A stretch of DNA of 64,000 nt from Rufibacter sp. XAAS-G3-1 (GCF_013623775.1 NZ_JABFAM010000014.1:62001-126000); one strand, 5' to 3'. Positions 41,359-49,611 are shown, counted from the stretch's first letter. Program-made: numbers and translations. The notes: generated by a model from the sequence alone, not told the origin.

Positions 41359-42333
41359 GTGACTGATATAAACGAAGCGTTTCAACTCTTATGGCGCAAA
41401 CTTGAGATCTGGCTGAAACAGATTGTGCTCATGCTGCCCAACCTGTTCTTGGCCATGCTGGTGCTGGTGCTTACGTTCATAGCGGCCCGGCTCTTGCGCC
41501 GCACCTCAGACAAACTACTCATCAGGTTTACCCACAGCAGCGCGCTTAACAACCTGGTGGGCACCACCGTGTATGTGAGTGCCCTTACCCTGGGCATTTT
41601 CTTCACCCTGAGCATCCTCAAGCTGGATAAAACGGTAACCACCTTGTTGGCGGGTGCCGGTATCATTGGTTTGGCCCTGGGTTTCGCCTTTCAGGACATA
41701 GCCGCCAACTTCATCTCCGGGGTAATCATTGCGTTCAGGAAACCGTTTATTGTGGGCGATGTGATAGAGACCAACGAGCACTTCGGGACTATTGAGCGCA
41801 TCAACCTCCGCACCGTGGATATTAGAAGACAGACCGGCGAATTGGTGAAGATGCCTAACCGCAAGGTCTTTGAAGCCGCCCTCACCAACTACTCCCACTA
41901 CGGCATCCGCCGGATTGACTTAAAGGTGGGGGTTTCCTACGCCGAAGATCTGGAGCGGGTGCAGCAGGTGGTCAAAGGCGCCATGGTAGACATCCGGAAC
42001 ATGATCTCGGGCAAAGAAGTAGAGGTGGTGTATGAAGAGTTCGGCGACAGCAGCATCAACTTTCTGGTACGGTACTGGATTACTTACAAGCGCCAGACAG
42101 ATTTTGTGTACGCCAAGAGCGATGCCATCATCAAGATCAAGAAAGCCTTTGATGAGCATAACATTGAGATTCCATACCCAATCACTACGCTCAATTTTGG
42201 GGTGAAAGGCGGCAAAGACTTATCTATAGAACTGAAAGAAGACTTGCCGCACCATGCCAGCACCATGAAGTTGAAAGCTTCCCCAGACGAGGAAGCTCCC
42301 AAAGAAGAGCAGACAAAAACGGCCGAAGAATAG
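41359..42333 (+). CDS. Small-conductance mechanosensitive channel (MscS family)
   Basis: 324 residues, starting with GTG. Three membrane helices (about 22-45, 68-92, 95-125); TM3 is glycine/alanine-rich and is followed by the MscS beta-domain signature FQDIAANFISGVIIAFRKPF. The C-terminal alpha/beta domain ends in a charged tail. It opens on membrane tension to relieve osmotic downshock. The stop codon lies in the loop of a perfect palindrome (42305-42358). Confidence 0.94.
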   Translation: MTDINEAFQLLWRKLEIWLKQIVLMLPNLFLAMLVLVLTFIAARLLRRTSDKLLIRFTHSSALNNLVGTTVYVSALTLGIFFTLSILKLDKTVTTLLAGAGIIGLALGFAFQDIAANFISGVIIAFRKPFIVGDVIETNEHFGTIERINLRTVDIRRQTGELVKMPNRKVFEAALTNYSHYGIRRIDLKVGVSYAEDLERVQQVVKGAMVDIRNMISGKEVEVVYEEFGDSSINFLVRYWITYKRQTDFVYAKSDAIIKIKKAFDEHNIEIPYPITTLNFGVKGGKDLSIELKEDLPHHASTMKLKASPDEEAPKEEQTKTAEE

Positions 42334-42358
42334 TCTTCGGCCGTTTTTGTCTGCTCTT
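42305..42358. terminator. Perfect 25-bp-stem terminator carrying the mscS stop codon in its loop
   Basis: The left arm (42305-42329) is coding sequence for the last eight residues; the 4-nt loop ATAG holds the stop; the right arm repeats the left in reverse complement and includes CCGTTTTTG. Both strands read a T-run, so it may terminate in both directions. Confidence 0.9.
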
Positions 42359-42379
42359 AACAGCAGGATATCACCGCTA

Positions 42380-42709
42380 TTAGTTATCTATCTTTTTGCC
42401 CCGGTCTTCTACCAGCCTCAGGAACGCGTCAATGCTCTGGTCGGCGTAAGGGCCGTAGGAGTTAGAGATAGTGCCTTTGGTGCCGTCATTGCATTCAATG
42501 GCGTAGAGGATGGCCATATCATCGGGGTTGGTTTCGCCTTCAAAGCGGTAGAAATCCACAATTTTGACTTCTTCTACGCTGTAGGCCTTGTCTCCCTTAA
42601 GGGGTAAAAGCACGTTGTCTTCACTTACCCTGAAATCTTCTGTATACCCTTCTTTTCTTAGTTTCGCCTCCACTTTGACTTGGCTGGTGAGTTCTTCTTT
42701 GTCTTGCAT
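42380..42709 (-). CDS. Small conserved protein of unknown function
   Basis: 109 residues, soluble, no signal. LRKEGYTEDFRVSEDN and IVDFYRFEGETNPDDMAILYAIE and GISNSYGPYADQSID-like endings are the hallmarks of a small Bacteroidota family often labelled phosphoribosylpyrophosphate synthetase in databases. It lacks any PRPP-binding motif, so that name is very likely an error. A role is unknown. It converges with mscS across the palindrome. Confidence 0.7.
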   Translation of the reverse strand: MQDKEELTSQVKVEAKLRKEGYTEDFRVSEDNVLLPLKGDKAYSVEEVKIVDFYRFEGETNPDDMAILYAIECNDGTKGTISNSYGPYADQSIDAFLRLVEDRGKKIDN

Positions 42710-42970
42710 AACCCAGTATTTTTAGATGGTTTTAGTATCCATTGATGGTATCTGAACTATACGTAAAAACCACGCCTGGTTGCCAGTTATATTCAAAGAA
42801 AATGATATTTCTGCTTTCTGATGCGGGCACATCAACCAAAAGCATTTGCCGGGGAAGGGCGCTTTTTGGCTGTTTTCTTAAAAAGAGCCGGGAAGCAGGC
42901 AAGCTTACAAACAGAGGGAGCCGCTCCTGCTAGAAACGGCTCCCCCTGTTTTTAAGTGAATGGGTACGTA

Positions 42971-43153
42971 TTATTTATAGGCCTTTTTTGCCTCTATCTC
43001 CCGCTGGATTTTAGCCAGGTCAATGGTGGAGCAGGCCCCGCCGCAACCTTTGTTGCAACCGGCCTCTTTGGTGAAAAAGCTCTTATAGCCCATACGCAGC
43101 AGGTAAGCCGCCGCTAAAAGAAAGACGAAGAAAATGATGATTTCCTGTACCAT
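42971..43153 (-). CDS. FeoB-associated Cys-rich membrane-type small protein
   Basis: 60 residues from the ATG at 43153 (MVQEIIIFFVFLLAAAYLLR); the longer frame adds 19 residues ahead of the membrane segment and is unlikely. One membrane helix is followed by GCNKGCGGACSTID, a cluster of three cysteines. This layout is that of small FeoB-associated Cys-rich proteins that may aid ferrous iron transport, but no feoA/feoB gene is in the window. Confidence 0.7.
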   Translation of the reverse strand: MVQEIIIFFVFLLAAAYLLRMGYKSFFTKEAGCNKGCGGACSTIDLAKIQREIEAKKAYK

Positions 43154-43230
43154 AACATGTGCATAACGTTGCCAAAGGTACAAATAGTTTATCTTAACCA
43201 TGGAAATCAAGTTCCAGCCATCAGAAGCTC

Positions 43231-43280
43231 AATTGCTGTTTTGGGGCTATTTCCCTAAAAGCAGCCCTAAAACGGCAATG
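43231..43280. repeat. 50-nt GTTTT-family palindrome
   Basis: AATTGCTGTTTTGGGGCTA and TAGCCC..AAAACGGCAAT-type complement with two mismatches. A second, degenerate copy is at about 43299-43340. Confidence 0.75.
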
Positions 43281-43440
43281 CCCTACAGAAAAGCCCTTTG
43301 CTGTTTTGGGCCATTTTTAAAAAACCACCCCTAAAACGCCTTCCCTAAACGGGATGGTATCAGTCCTTCAATCAAAACTTGTCCTTAAACCTTAAGAGGC
43401 ACTACGCAAAGCAGAGCGTCTCTCTTGGCTCTTCGGCTTA

Positions 43441-43602
43441 AGAGCTTGTTTAAATTTCAGGTTTGCCGGCGAAAATGGCCAGAGAAAGGTTCTGCGGAAG
43501 CGTTTTTTGAGCCGCGTAGCAGCGCTACGGGGCGAGAAAAAGGCGAACGCAGGTTCTTTTTATGGCCGTTTGTAGCGCAAAGATGAAATTTAAACATGCT
43601 CT
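43441..43602. repeat. 162-bp long imperfect palindrome
   Basis: Terminal arms AGAGCTTGTTTAAATTTCA (43441-43459) and TGAAATTTAAACATGCTCT (43584-43602) match 18 of 19. Complementarity continues inward through AAAATGGCC/GGCCGTTT, CTGCG/CGCAG and CCGCGTAGC/GCGCTACGG to the centre. It folds into one long hairpin. A solo half-copy is near 6267-6290. MITE or structured RNA. Confidence 0.85.
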
Positions 43603-43703
43603 AAGGCATATACTAACCCGGCTTTGGGTACGTTTTAACTAAGCAGGCTCTTTCATTAGAGCAGCTAACATCTGATTACTTAATAACCCTAAATCAAAAA
43701 ACT

Positions 43704-43967
43704 ATGAAATGTCCCTCCTGCCATGAAACGCTGTTAATGAGCGATAAGAACGGAATTGAGATTGACTATTGCCCCAACTGCCGTGGCATCTGGCTTGACC
43801 GGGGCGAACTGGAAAAAATCATTGAACGCTCTGCTGACCATTACTCCAAGAAGGAGAACTATGACTCTGACTACAAGCGCTACGGCTATGGCGACTATGG
43901 CAACGATTACCATAAAAAGCATCCGAACCAAAAGAAAAGATCCTTCTTGAGCGATTTATTCGATTAG
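43704..43967 (+). CDS. zf-TFIIB domain protein
   Basis: 87 residues. MKCPSCHETLLMSDKNGIEI and YCPNCRGIWLDRGELEKIIE form the C-x2-C...C-x2-C zinc ribbon typical of zf-TFIIB proteins; the C-terminus is rich in Tyr, Asp and Lys and likely disordered. Such small proteins are common in bacteria and their function is unknown. Confidence 0.88.
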   Translation: MKCPSCHETLLMSDKNGIEIDYCPNCRGIWLDRGELEKIIERSADHYSKKENYDSDYKRYGYGDYGNDYHKKHPNQKKRSFLSDLFD

Positions 43968-44250
43968 TCCTCCTGAGCTGGTACCTAACCGCCCCTCTTC
44001 CTTTCAAGAAAATAGCCCAATCCCGCATCCTCCTACCGGAAGATATGGGATTGGGCTATTTGATTAGAGTATCTTGACAATGAGAAGGGCAGAACTCATC
44101 TCCCAGAGGGGAATAGCCTTTGAAAGAGGAAGGAATGCATATCTGCTGGTGTAAACATCCCTTTTGCCCCCTTCAAAGGGGAAGTATCTGCTTTAGAGGG
44201 CAAAAGTACTGAACTGATAGATATAGCTTCTGCTCCTTTCCCCAGTTCCA
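43968..44250. other. Intergenic region with terminator and simple repeats
   Basis: Contains the hairpin at 44011-44060 (AATAGCCCAATCCC and complement) and a run of CCCCTTCAAAGGGG-type repeats (about 44155-44182). No gene seen. Confidence 0.55.
44011..44060. terminator. Hairpin downstream of the zf-TFIIB gene
   Basis: Perfect 14-bp stem, 22-nt loop, weak T-tail. It probably ends the zf-TFIIB transcript. Confidence 0.7.
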
Positions 44251-44384
44251 GTCTTCCCTGAGCGCGCCTCGCTTTTGGCCCTGAATAGACAAAGCTAAGA
44301 GCAAAGGACTTCTTAGGCCGAAAGGGCAGTGCGAGAGGGGAAGACGGGGCCCCGCGGCCGTGAGCGCATGGTGGGAAACCATGC
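44251..44384. ncRNA. Candidate structured RNA
   Basis: The plus strand folds into nested helices: GTCTTCCC (44251-44258) with GGGAAGAC (44338-44345), CTCGC (44268-44272) with GCGAG (44331-44335), TTTTGGCC (44273-44280) with GGCCGAAA (44316-44323), and an inner TAAGA/TCTTA hairpin. A second stem, GCATGGT (44366-44372) with ACCATGC (44378-44384), has a GGGAA loop. No coding explanation was found. Neither strand nor expression is known. Confidence 0.4.
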
Positions 44385-44563
44385 AACAACCCAGCATAAG
44401 GGCACCGCATCAACCAGCCGCCACGCCAGCAATAAACAAACTGCATGGCACTTGCACCCACGCAAAAAGCAGCCAAGCCGAGGGAACAGCAAAAGGCGTG
44501 CACCCACCAACCTCCCTACAAAAGCTAACTTCAGGCAAAGCCCAAAACAAACCAATTAATTCC
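44385..44563. other. Intergenic region before the inositol monophosphatase gene
   Basis: Low-complexity, C/A-rich DNA with no gene. A second GCATGG (about 44444) could pair alternatively with the 44366 stem. Confidence 0.4.
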
Positions 44564-45364
44564 CTATTCTTTCCAGAACGGCTCAATGAGCTTCAGCATT
44601 TCCTGCTGCACCGTGGGGTTGTTGCTCACGCAGATCTGCCGCCCGAACACGTAGTCCTGGCCTCCTCTGAAATCTGTTACCTGACCGCCCGCTTCCTGCA
44701 CCAAGAGTGCTCCGCCGGCCACGTCATAGGAGTGGATGTTGAACTCAAAGTACCCCTCAGACTTACCAGCGGCTACGTAGGCTAAGTCCAAGGCGGCCGA
44801 ACCCAAGCGGCGCACGCCGTGGCAACTCTGCATGAAGGAACCCATCACTTGCAGGTATTTCTGCAGGAGGTCAAAGCTGTAGTAGGGGAAACCGGTAGAA
44901 ATAAGGGAATCAGCTAGGGTTGGGGCTTGGGAAACGGAAATCTTTTTCTCATTGCAGTAAGCGCCGCCGCCTTTGATGGCGTGGTAGCACTCATCGCGGG
45001 TAATATCATAGACCACGCCAATCACTAACTCGTCGTTCTGCATCAAGGCAATGCTCACCGAATACACCGGCAGGCCGTGAATGAAGTTGGTGGTACCGTC
45101 CAGCGGGTCAATGATCCAGTTGAACTCCTCGGCCAGGTCAGATTTGGTTTCTTCTTCGGTGATGAAGCCTGCCTCTGGCAAGAACTTCTCCAGCCCGGCC
45201 ACCAAACGCAGCTCGGCCTCTTTGTCTACGTAAGAAACCAGGTTGTTCAGGCCTTTGTGCTCCAGCTTGGAAACATCGAAGTTGGCCGCTTCCTGCAAGA
45301 TGAACTTGCCTACTTCTTTGGTGAGCTGTACCACCTGGTCGCGGAGCGCGGATATGTCTGTCAT
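44564..45364 (-). CDS. Inositol-1-monophosphatase family protein
   Basis: 266 residues from the ATG at 45364 (MTDISALRDQVVQLTKEVGK); an upstream start adding 12 residues is less likely. The Mg-binding motifs are intact: FITEEETKSD and WIIDPLDGTTNFIHGLPV, and the C-terminal SYDVAGGALLVQEAGG. These phosphatases hydrolyse inositol phosphates or related sugar and nucleotide phosphates such as PAP; the substrate is not determined. It lies downstream of lnt and rsmI on the same strand, 41 nt from lnt. Confidence 0.93.
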   Translation of the reverse strand: MTDISALRDQVVQLTKEVGKFILQEAANFDVSKLEHKGLNNLVSYVDKEAELRLVAGLEKFLPEAGFITEEETKSDLAEEFNWIIDPLDGTTNFIHGLPVYSVSIALMQNDELVIGVVYDITRDECYHAIKGGGAYCNEKKISVSQAPTLADSLISTGFPYYSFDLLQKYLQVMGSFMQSCHGVRRLGSAALDLAYVAAGKSEGYFEFNIHSYDVAGGALLVQEAGGQVTDFRGGQDYVFGRQICVSNNPTVQQEMLKLIEPFWKE

Positions 45365-45405
45365 AGTTGTAAAGTAAGCATCCGCCGGGGCGGAATACAT
45401 ATAGA

Positions 45406-47034
45406 TTATCTTTTACCGGTTTTGCGGGTAAATCCCAGAAATAAGGCCAAAAACGCCAAGCCTAGCGCGAGCCACTGGGTTCCGTGCCCAATGAATTCGC
45501 CGTGGCGGGTGTAAAACGTTTGGGTCTGGTTGAACCTGATTTGTCCGCGCAGGGCCGCCGGTACCCACCAACCTGATTTCTGGAGCAGTTCGCCTTTCTG
45601 GTTGATGAACCCCGAGATGCCCGTATTGGCTGAACGCGCCACATCCCGTCTGGTTTCAATGGCCCGCAAAGAAGCGTAGGCCAAGTGCTGCTTGTAGCCT
45701 GGGCTGTCGCTCCACCAGGCGTCATTGGTGATGATGAAGATGGCGTTGGCCCCGTTCCGGATGTACTCACTCACGTACTCGCCGTAAATAGACTCATAGC
45801 ACACCACCGGCGCGCCAGACAGCTGTGGATTCTGGCTATGCCTGAAAACAGCCCGGGTGTCTTGCGAGCCCATGTTGCCGGCAATGCCGCCCAGGTCAAT
45901 GGAGAACATTTTCAAGGCTTTGAACATACCGGGGTACGGCGTCTTCTCCACGCCCGGCACCAGCTTTGACTTATGGTAGAACGCGTGCTGGCCGGTTGGT
46001 TTGAAGTGCAAAGCCGCATTGTACACGTCATAATAGCCCACCTGCTCATGGAAACGGGCCGTGCTGCTTCGCTGGGTAGAATCTGGGTACAACCGGGCCG
46101 AGGTAATTCCCGCGACCAACTCCACGCCGGGGTGCCGCGCCAGAAAATCGCGCAGGGCGTAACTCACCGGACTCATCCCGAAGTTTTCTTCCCAGTTGAT
46201 GCCGTTGCTGATGGAGGTTTCGGGCCAGAGCACAAACTTGGTGTTAGGCGTAATCTGCTGCTCAGACAGCTTGATGAGACGCTCAAATTGCTGTTCAAAC
46301 GGAATGTAGCCTTCGCCGCCCTCAAACTTCTCTTTGTACGGGTCTACGTTGGGCTGCACCACCACTACTTCGGCGGTTTCGCCTTGTTCCTGGTACTGGC
46401 TGCCAATGTAGAAGGACAGCAGCAGCGGCAACAGGAACGTCAACACCGGGGCAACCCATTTGCTCCAGTTCTTGGCCGGAGAAGTCAGCGCGAAGAACAC
46501 CAACAGGTTCCCCCCCCACACCCACAGCGAACCACCCAGAAAGCCCGTGTATTCATACCATTGCACCCAGCTTGGCAGCGAGGCAAAGCCGTTTCCTAAC
46601 GTGAGCCAAGGCCAGCTCAAATCCCAGTTCAGGTGAAACTGCTCAAACGCAATCCAGTACACGGGCAAACTGAGATACCCAATGGTTTTCCCTGCTGCCC
46701 GTTTAGTCCAGAAGAACGCCATCATAGGCATCATCATGAACAGCGCGTTGAACACCACGGCCGCAATACCGCCGCCCAGCGTGGAGTAACTTACCCAATA
46801 GGTGGTGAAGATGTTCCAGAGCAGCAGCAGCAGATAGGCGTGTTTGAAAAACGTGCGGCCTCGTTTTGGGGCTACTTTTTCAGAAATGGCCTTTTCCATG
46901 AACAGGAACGGCACCCAGCCTATAAACAAGAAAATAGCCAGTGGTTTCACCGGCCAACCCAACCACAGCAGGAAGGCGCTCATGAGTGCCAGCCCCGGGA
47001 GGTAAAAACGATTATTTGTTTCCTTGAACAACAA
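45406..47034 (-). CDS. lnt: Apolipoprotein N-acyltransferase
   Basis: About 542 residues. The N-terminal half has roughly seven membrane helices; the C-terminal nitrilase-fold domain has the catalytic triad Glu (VLWPETSIS), Lys (YHKSKLVPGVE) and Cys (PVVCYESIYGEY). It N-acylates the lipid-modified Cys of lipoproteins in the inner membrane. The start is uncertain: an in-frame ATG at 47097 lies 86 nt inside rsmI, and one at 46983 would remove part of helix 1. TTG at 47034 has AAAGGAG 9 nt upstream and overlaps the rsmI end by 23 nt, so it is preferred. Confidence 0.9.
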   Translation of the reverse strand: MLFKETNNRFYLPGLALMSAFLLWLGWPVKPLAIFLFIGWVPFLFMEKAISEKVAPKRGRTFFKHAYLLLLLWNIFTTYWVSYSTLGGGIAAVVFNALFMMMPMMAFFWTKRAAGKTIGYLSLPVYWIAFEQFHLNWDLSWPWLTLGNGFASLPSWVQWYEYTGFLGGSLWVWGGNLLVFFALTSPAKNWSKWVAPVLTFLLPLLLSFYIGSQYQEQGETAEVVVVQPNVDPYKEKFEGGEGYIPFEQQFERLIKLSEQQITPNTKFVLWPETSISNGINWEENFGMSPVSYALRDFLARHPGVELVAGITSARLYPDSTQRSSTARFHEQVGYYDVYNAALHFKPTGQHAFYHKSKLVPGVEKTPYPGMFKALKMFSIDLGGIAGNMGSQDTRAVFRHSQNPQLSGAPVVCYESIYGEYVSEYIRNGANAIFIITNDAWWSDSPGYKQHLAYASLRAIETRRDVARSANTGISGFINQKGELLQKSGWWVPAALRGQIRFNQTQTFYTRHGEFIGHGTQWLALGLAFLALFLGFTRKTGKR

Positions 47035-47701
47035 TGACAAATTCTCCTTTGATTGCTTTGGTTGTAAACGTCTGCACCATCTCTTCCAGGGTGCCATTCA
47101 ACGTTTCCTCAAATAATTTACTTATCTCGCGGCTCACCGAGACCAGGCGCCCCGCCCCGAACACTTCTTTGAACTGCTCCAGCGTTTTAAGTACCCGGTG
47201 CGGCGACTCGTAGAAGATCATGGTGCGTTCTTCCTGCGCCAGACTCTGTATGCGTGTCTGCCTTCCTTTCTTGATGGGCAGAAAACCCTCAAACGTGAAC
47301 CTATCTGTACTGAAGCCCGATTTCACCAGCGCCGGCACAAAGGCGGTAGGGCCGGGCAGGCACTCAATCTTGATTCCTTCCTGCACGCAGGCGCGCACCA
47401 ACAAAAAACCGGGGTCAGAGATACCCGGCGTACCGGCGTCTGAGACCATGGCCATCCTCTCGCCTTTCTTCAGGCGTTCCACCAGGTGCGCCACGGCTTT
47501 GTGCTCATTGTGCAGGTGGTGGCTGTGCATGCGCTTGTCAATGCCCAGGTGGTGCAGGAGTTTGCCGCTGGTGCGGGTATCTTCGGCGAGCACCACGTCC
47601 ACCTCTTTCAAGATACGAATCGCCCGCAGGGTAATGTCCTCCAGGTTGCCTATGGGCGTGGGCACTAAATACAGTCTGGTCTCTTCTACGGGTTGGGCCA
47701 T
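47012..47701 (-). CDS. rsmI: 16S rRNA (cytidine-1402-2'-O)-methyltransferase
   Basis: 229 residues. The tetrapyrrole-methylase-like fold has LYLVPTPIGNLEDITLRAIR at the start, LAEDTRTSGKLLHHLGI and the SAM-binding MVSDAGTPGISDPGFLLV. Together these define RsmI, which 2'-O-methylates C1402 in the decoding centre. An exact TATCTTTG box at 47706-47713 ends 4 nt before the ATG, so the transcript is probably leaderless. It is the first gene of an rsmI-lnt unit. Confidence 0.95.
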   Translation of the reverse strand: MAQPVEETRLYLVPTPIGNLEDITLRAIRILKEVDVVLAEDTRTSGKLLHHLGIDKRMHSHHLHNEHKAVAHLVERLKKGERMAMVSDAGTPGISDPGFLLVRACVQEGIKIECLPGPTAFVPALVKSGFSTDRFTFEGFLPIKKGRQTRIQSLAQEERTMIFYESPHRVLKTLEQFKEVFGAGRLVSVSREISKLFEETLNGTLEEMVQTFTTKAIKGEFVIVVQGNK

Positions 47702-47705
47702 AGGT

Positions 47706-47713
47706 CAAAGATA
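47706..47713 (-). promoter_or_regulatory. rsmI: rsmI -7 promoter box
   Basis: TATCTTTG on the minus strand, exact consensus, 4 nt from the start codon. Confidence 0.6.
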
Positions 47714-47725
47714 CTGATTATTTTA

Positions 47726-47757
47726 GTCCTGAGTTCTGAGTCTTGAGTTCTGAGTTG
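47726..47757. repeat. GAGTTCTGAGTCTTGAG tandem repeat
   Basis: Tandem GAGTTCTGAGT units just upstream of the rsmI promoter, the same motif that forms both ends of the element at 60290-60580. Confidence 0.7.
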
Positions 47758-47763
47758 GGAACG

Positions 47764-47801
47764 CGTTTATGGGCTGGTTTCTGGAAAACAGGCCCAAAAC
47801 G
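47764..47801. repeat. GTTTT-family palindrome
   Basis: CGTTTATGGGCTGGTTTC pairs with GAAAACAGGCCCAAAACG with a few mismatches. Confidence 0.65.
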
Positions 47802-47891
47802 TTCTCCATAAAACGTACTCGCAGCTTCTAACAGGAGATGTAGACACGGCGTTTTTGCACTGATTCCCAAGAAACAGCCTGGAAACGGACT

Positions 47892-48137
47892 TCAGGCATT
47901 GCACCGTTCTGCCAGGGCACTGATGCGCTGCGCCAGTAGGTGGTCTTTTTCTGTGACGGTGTTACCAGCGTCATGGGTGGTGAGTCTGATTTCCACGCGG
48001 TTGCAGCTGTTGCTCCACCACGGGTGATGGTTCAGTTCCTCGGCCACTACGGCCACCTCGGTCATGAAGGCGAAGGCTTGTTTGAAATCCCGGAACTTGA
48101 AGCGTTGGGTAAGTTGGTTGTCTTGCTCTGTCCACAT
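47892..48137 (-). CDS. 4a-hydroxytetrahydrobiopterin dehydratase
   Basis: 81 residues. The pterin-4a-carbinolamine dehydratase signature is present: MTEVAVVAEELNHHPWWSN (conserved His-His-Pro) and TTHDAGNTVTEKDHLLA. The enzyme recycles the tetrahydropterin cofactor used by aromatic hydroxylases; homologues also dimerise as transcription coactivators. It is a short single-domain gene, slightly under the family length of about 95 residues at the N-terminus. Confidence 0.9.
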   Translation of the reverse strand: MWTEQDNQLTQRFKFRDFKQAFAFMTEVAVVAEELNHHPWWSNSCNRVEIRLTTHDAGNTVTEKDHLLAQRISALAERCNA

Positions 48138-48345
48138 ACTAAAATCTGTAAAGAAATAGGCGGCCTGCCTAAATGATTTAGGGCTACCTGCGCCTCAGTG
48201 TTTGTACTCTGTTTTTCTTAAAACGATGCCGAAACGTAGCCCTTTCCAACTGCTCCCGTACTTCTAAGTCTATCTCTTGGCTTTGTATCTGATGAATAGC
48301 TGAGAATCAAAGTAGAACCTGAGACAAACATAAACTACCAAGACT

Positions 48346-49206
48346 ATGGCAGAAGAACAGAAACCACAGGAAGTTCCAGACCAGCACCAAGACCACCAAC
48401 CCGGCCTGGAGCATGAAATGGGCCCGGAGCCCATCGTCATTCGGAAGAACTACAAAGGCAGCGAAAAGCTGCAAGGCAAGAAAGCCTTGATTACCGGCGG
48501 AGACAGCGGCATTGGCCGGGCCGTGGCGGTGCATTTCGCCCGCGAGGGCGCCGATGTGGCCATCGTGTACCTGGACGAGGAGCAGGATGCCCAGGACACC
48601 CAAAAGATGGTAGAGGCCGAAGGTCGCAAATGCGTCCTCATTCCCGGTGACCTGCGCGACGAAGCTTTCTGCAAAGCGTGCGTAGAACAGGCGGTTAAAG
48701 AATTAGGCGGCCTGAACATTCTGGTCAACAACGCCGCCGAACAGCACGAGAAAAACGATTTACGCGAGATTACCTCTGAGCAACTGGAGCAAACCTTCCG
48801 GACGAACATCTTCGCCTACTTCTTTGTGGCGCAGGCGGCCTTAAACCATTTAAAGTCCGGCGACTGCATTATTAATACCACTTCCATTACCTCTTACCGG
48901 GGCTCTAGTCACCTGATGGATTACGCCTCTACCAAGGGAGCTATCACTTCCTTTACCCGTTCGCTCTCCCAGAACCTGGCCGAAGGAGGCATTAGGGTGA
49001 ATGCGGTAGCGCCGGGCCCTATCTGGACTCCACTCATCCCGGCCACGCTGGAAGAAGTAGGGGATTTCGGGAAAAGCCAGCCCATGGGCCGCTTAGGCCA
49101 GCCTTCTGAGGTAGCCCCGGCCTACGTGTTTTTGGCTGGTGAAGACGCTTCTTACATTACGGGGCAGACCATTCACGTGAACGGCGGCGAACAGATAGGC
49201 GGGTAA
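48346..49206 (+). CDS. SDR family oxidoreductase, YghA-like
   Basis: 286 residues. A hydrophilic N-terminal extension (about 1-45) precedes the Rossmann fold: LITGGDSGIGRAVAVHF for NAD(P) binding, NNAAEQ, Ser in TTSITS and the catalytic YASTKGA (Tyr-x3-Lys). The extension and order match the glucose/ribitol dehydrogenase-like, stress-inducible YghA/YhxC group. Substrate unknown. It is followed by two short hydrophilic proteins, a typical general-stress set. Confidence 0.93.
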   Translation: MAEEQKPQEVPDQHQDHQPGLEHEMGPEPIVIRKNYKGSEKLQGKKALITGGDSGIGRAVAVHFAREGADVAIVYLDEEQDAQDTQKMVEAEGRKCVLIPGDLRDEAFCKACVEQAVKELGGLNILVNNAAEQHEKNDLREITSEQLEQTFRTNIFAYFFVAQAALNHLKSGDCIINTTSITSYRGSSHLMDYASTKGAITSFTRSLSQNLAEGGIRVNAVAPGPIWTPLIPATLEEVGDFGKSQPMGRLGQPSEVAPAYVFLAGEDASYITGQTIHVNGGEQIGG

Positions 49207-49268
49207 GGCTCAACCTTTCCACGTGGAAAACAGTAAACAGGGAGAGACACAACCTAAAGCAACCGCCT

Positions 49269-49556
49269 ATGGCAACTGACAATAAAGACCACCCAAACGG
49301 GCACGACCGTCCCATACGGGTAATAGATGATACGGCCACTAACATGGAAGACATGATGGCCGGGCATATTATACCAGGTGCTGATCCGCCCAAGAACGAA
49401 GCCCAGCGCGGCGGCTTCGGCAACCGCGATGGCAAAGAAGGCTACGGCTCTGACTCTTCTGACGGCCCAACCGGGGTAAGCGTGAACGAAGAGGCAGACA
49501 GCACTGAGCCACCCAAAGACAATATGCGCACAGACGGCGAAGGTCGCGGCACCTGA
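49269..49556 (+). CDS. Small hydrophilic protein, possibly stress-related
   Basis: 95 residues, no signal and no hydrophobic segment; very rich in Asp, Gly, Glu, Asn and Pro, and predicted disordered (MATDNKDHPNGHDRPIRVID, KEGYGSDSSDGPTGVSVNEE). Low complexity resembles hydrophilins linked to desiccation or osmotic stress. It follows the stress-type SDR by 62 nt. The function is inferred from composition and context. Confidence 0.6.
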   Translation: MATDNKDHPNGHDRPIRVIDDTATNMEDMMAGHIIPGADPPKNEAQRGGFGNRDGKEGYGSDSSDGPTGVSVNEEADSTEPPKDNMRTDGEGRGT

Positions 49557-49601
49557 TACCGTTTCCCGCGTGTTTTTTGAATAATTAGTTTAAACCAGAA
49601 A

Positions 49602-49607
49602 AGGAGG
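49602..49607 (+). promoter_or_regulatory. Strong Shine-Dalgarno sequence
   Basis: AAGGAGGAAGT immediately upstream of the ATG at 49612. A near-perfect anti-SD match is unusual here, where most genes lack one. Confidence 0.65.
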
Positions 49608-49611
49608 AAGT

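Larger units (their letters stand above)
43154..43703. other. Repeat-filled intergenic region
   Basis: It contains two GTTTT palindromes (43231-43280 and about 43299-43340) and the 162-bp palindrome (43441-43602). No gene. Confidence 0.6.

Noticed and set aside
42380-42709. Naming the 109-residue protein a phosphoribosylpyrophosphate synthetase
   Set aside because: No PRPP or ATP motif and far too short; the database label is probably an error.
44096-44503. Minus-strand open frame of about 135 codons over the structured region
   Set aside because: Composition is unlike a protein, no family motif, overlaps repeats and the candidate RNA; treated as spurious.
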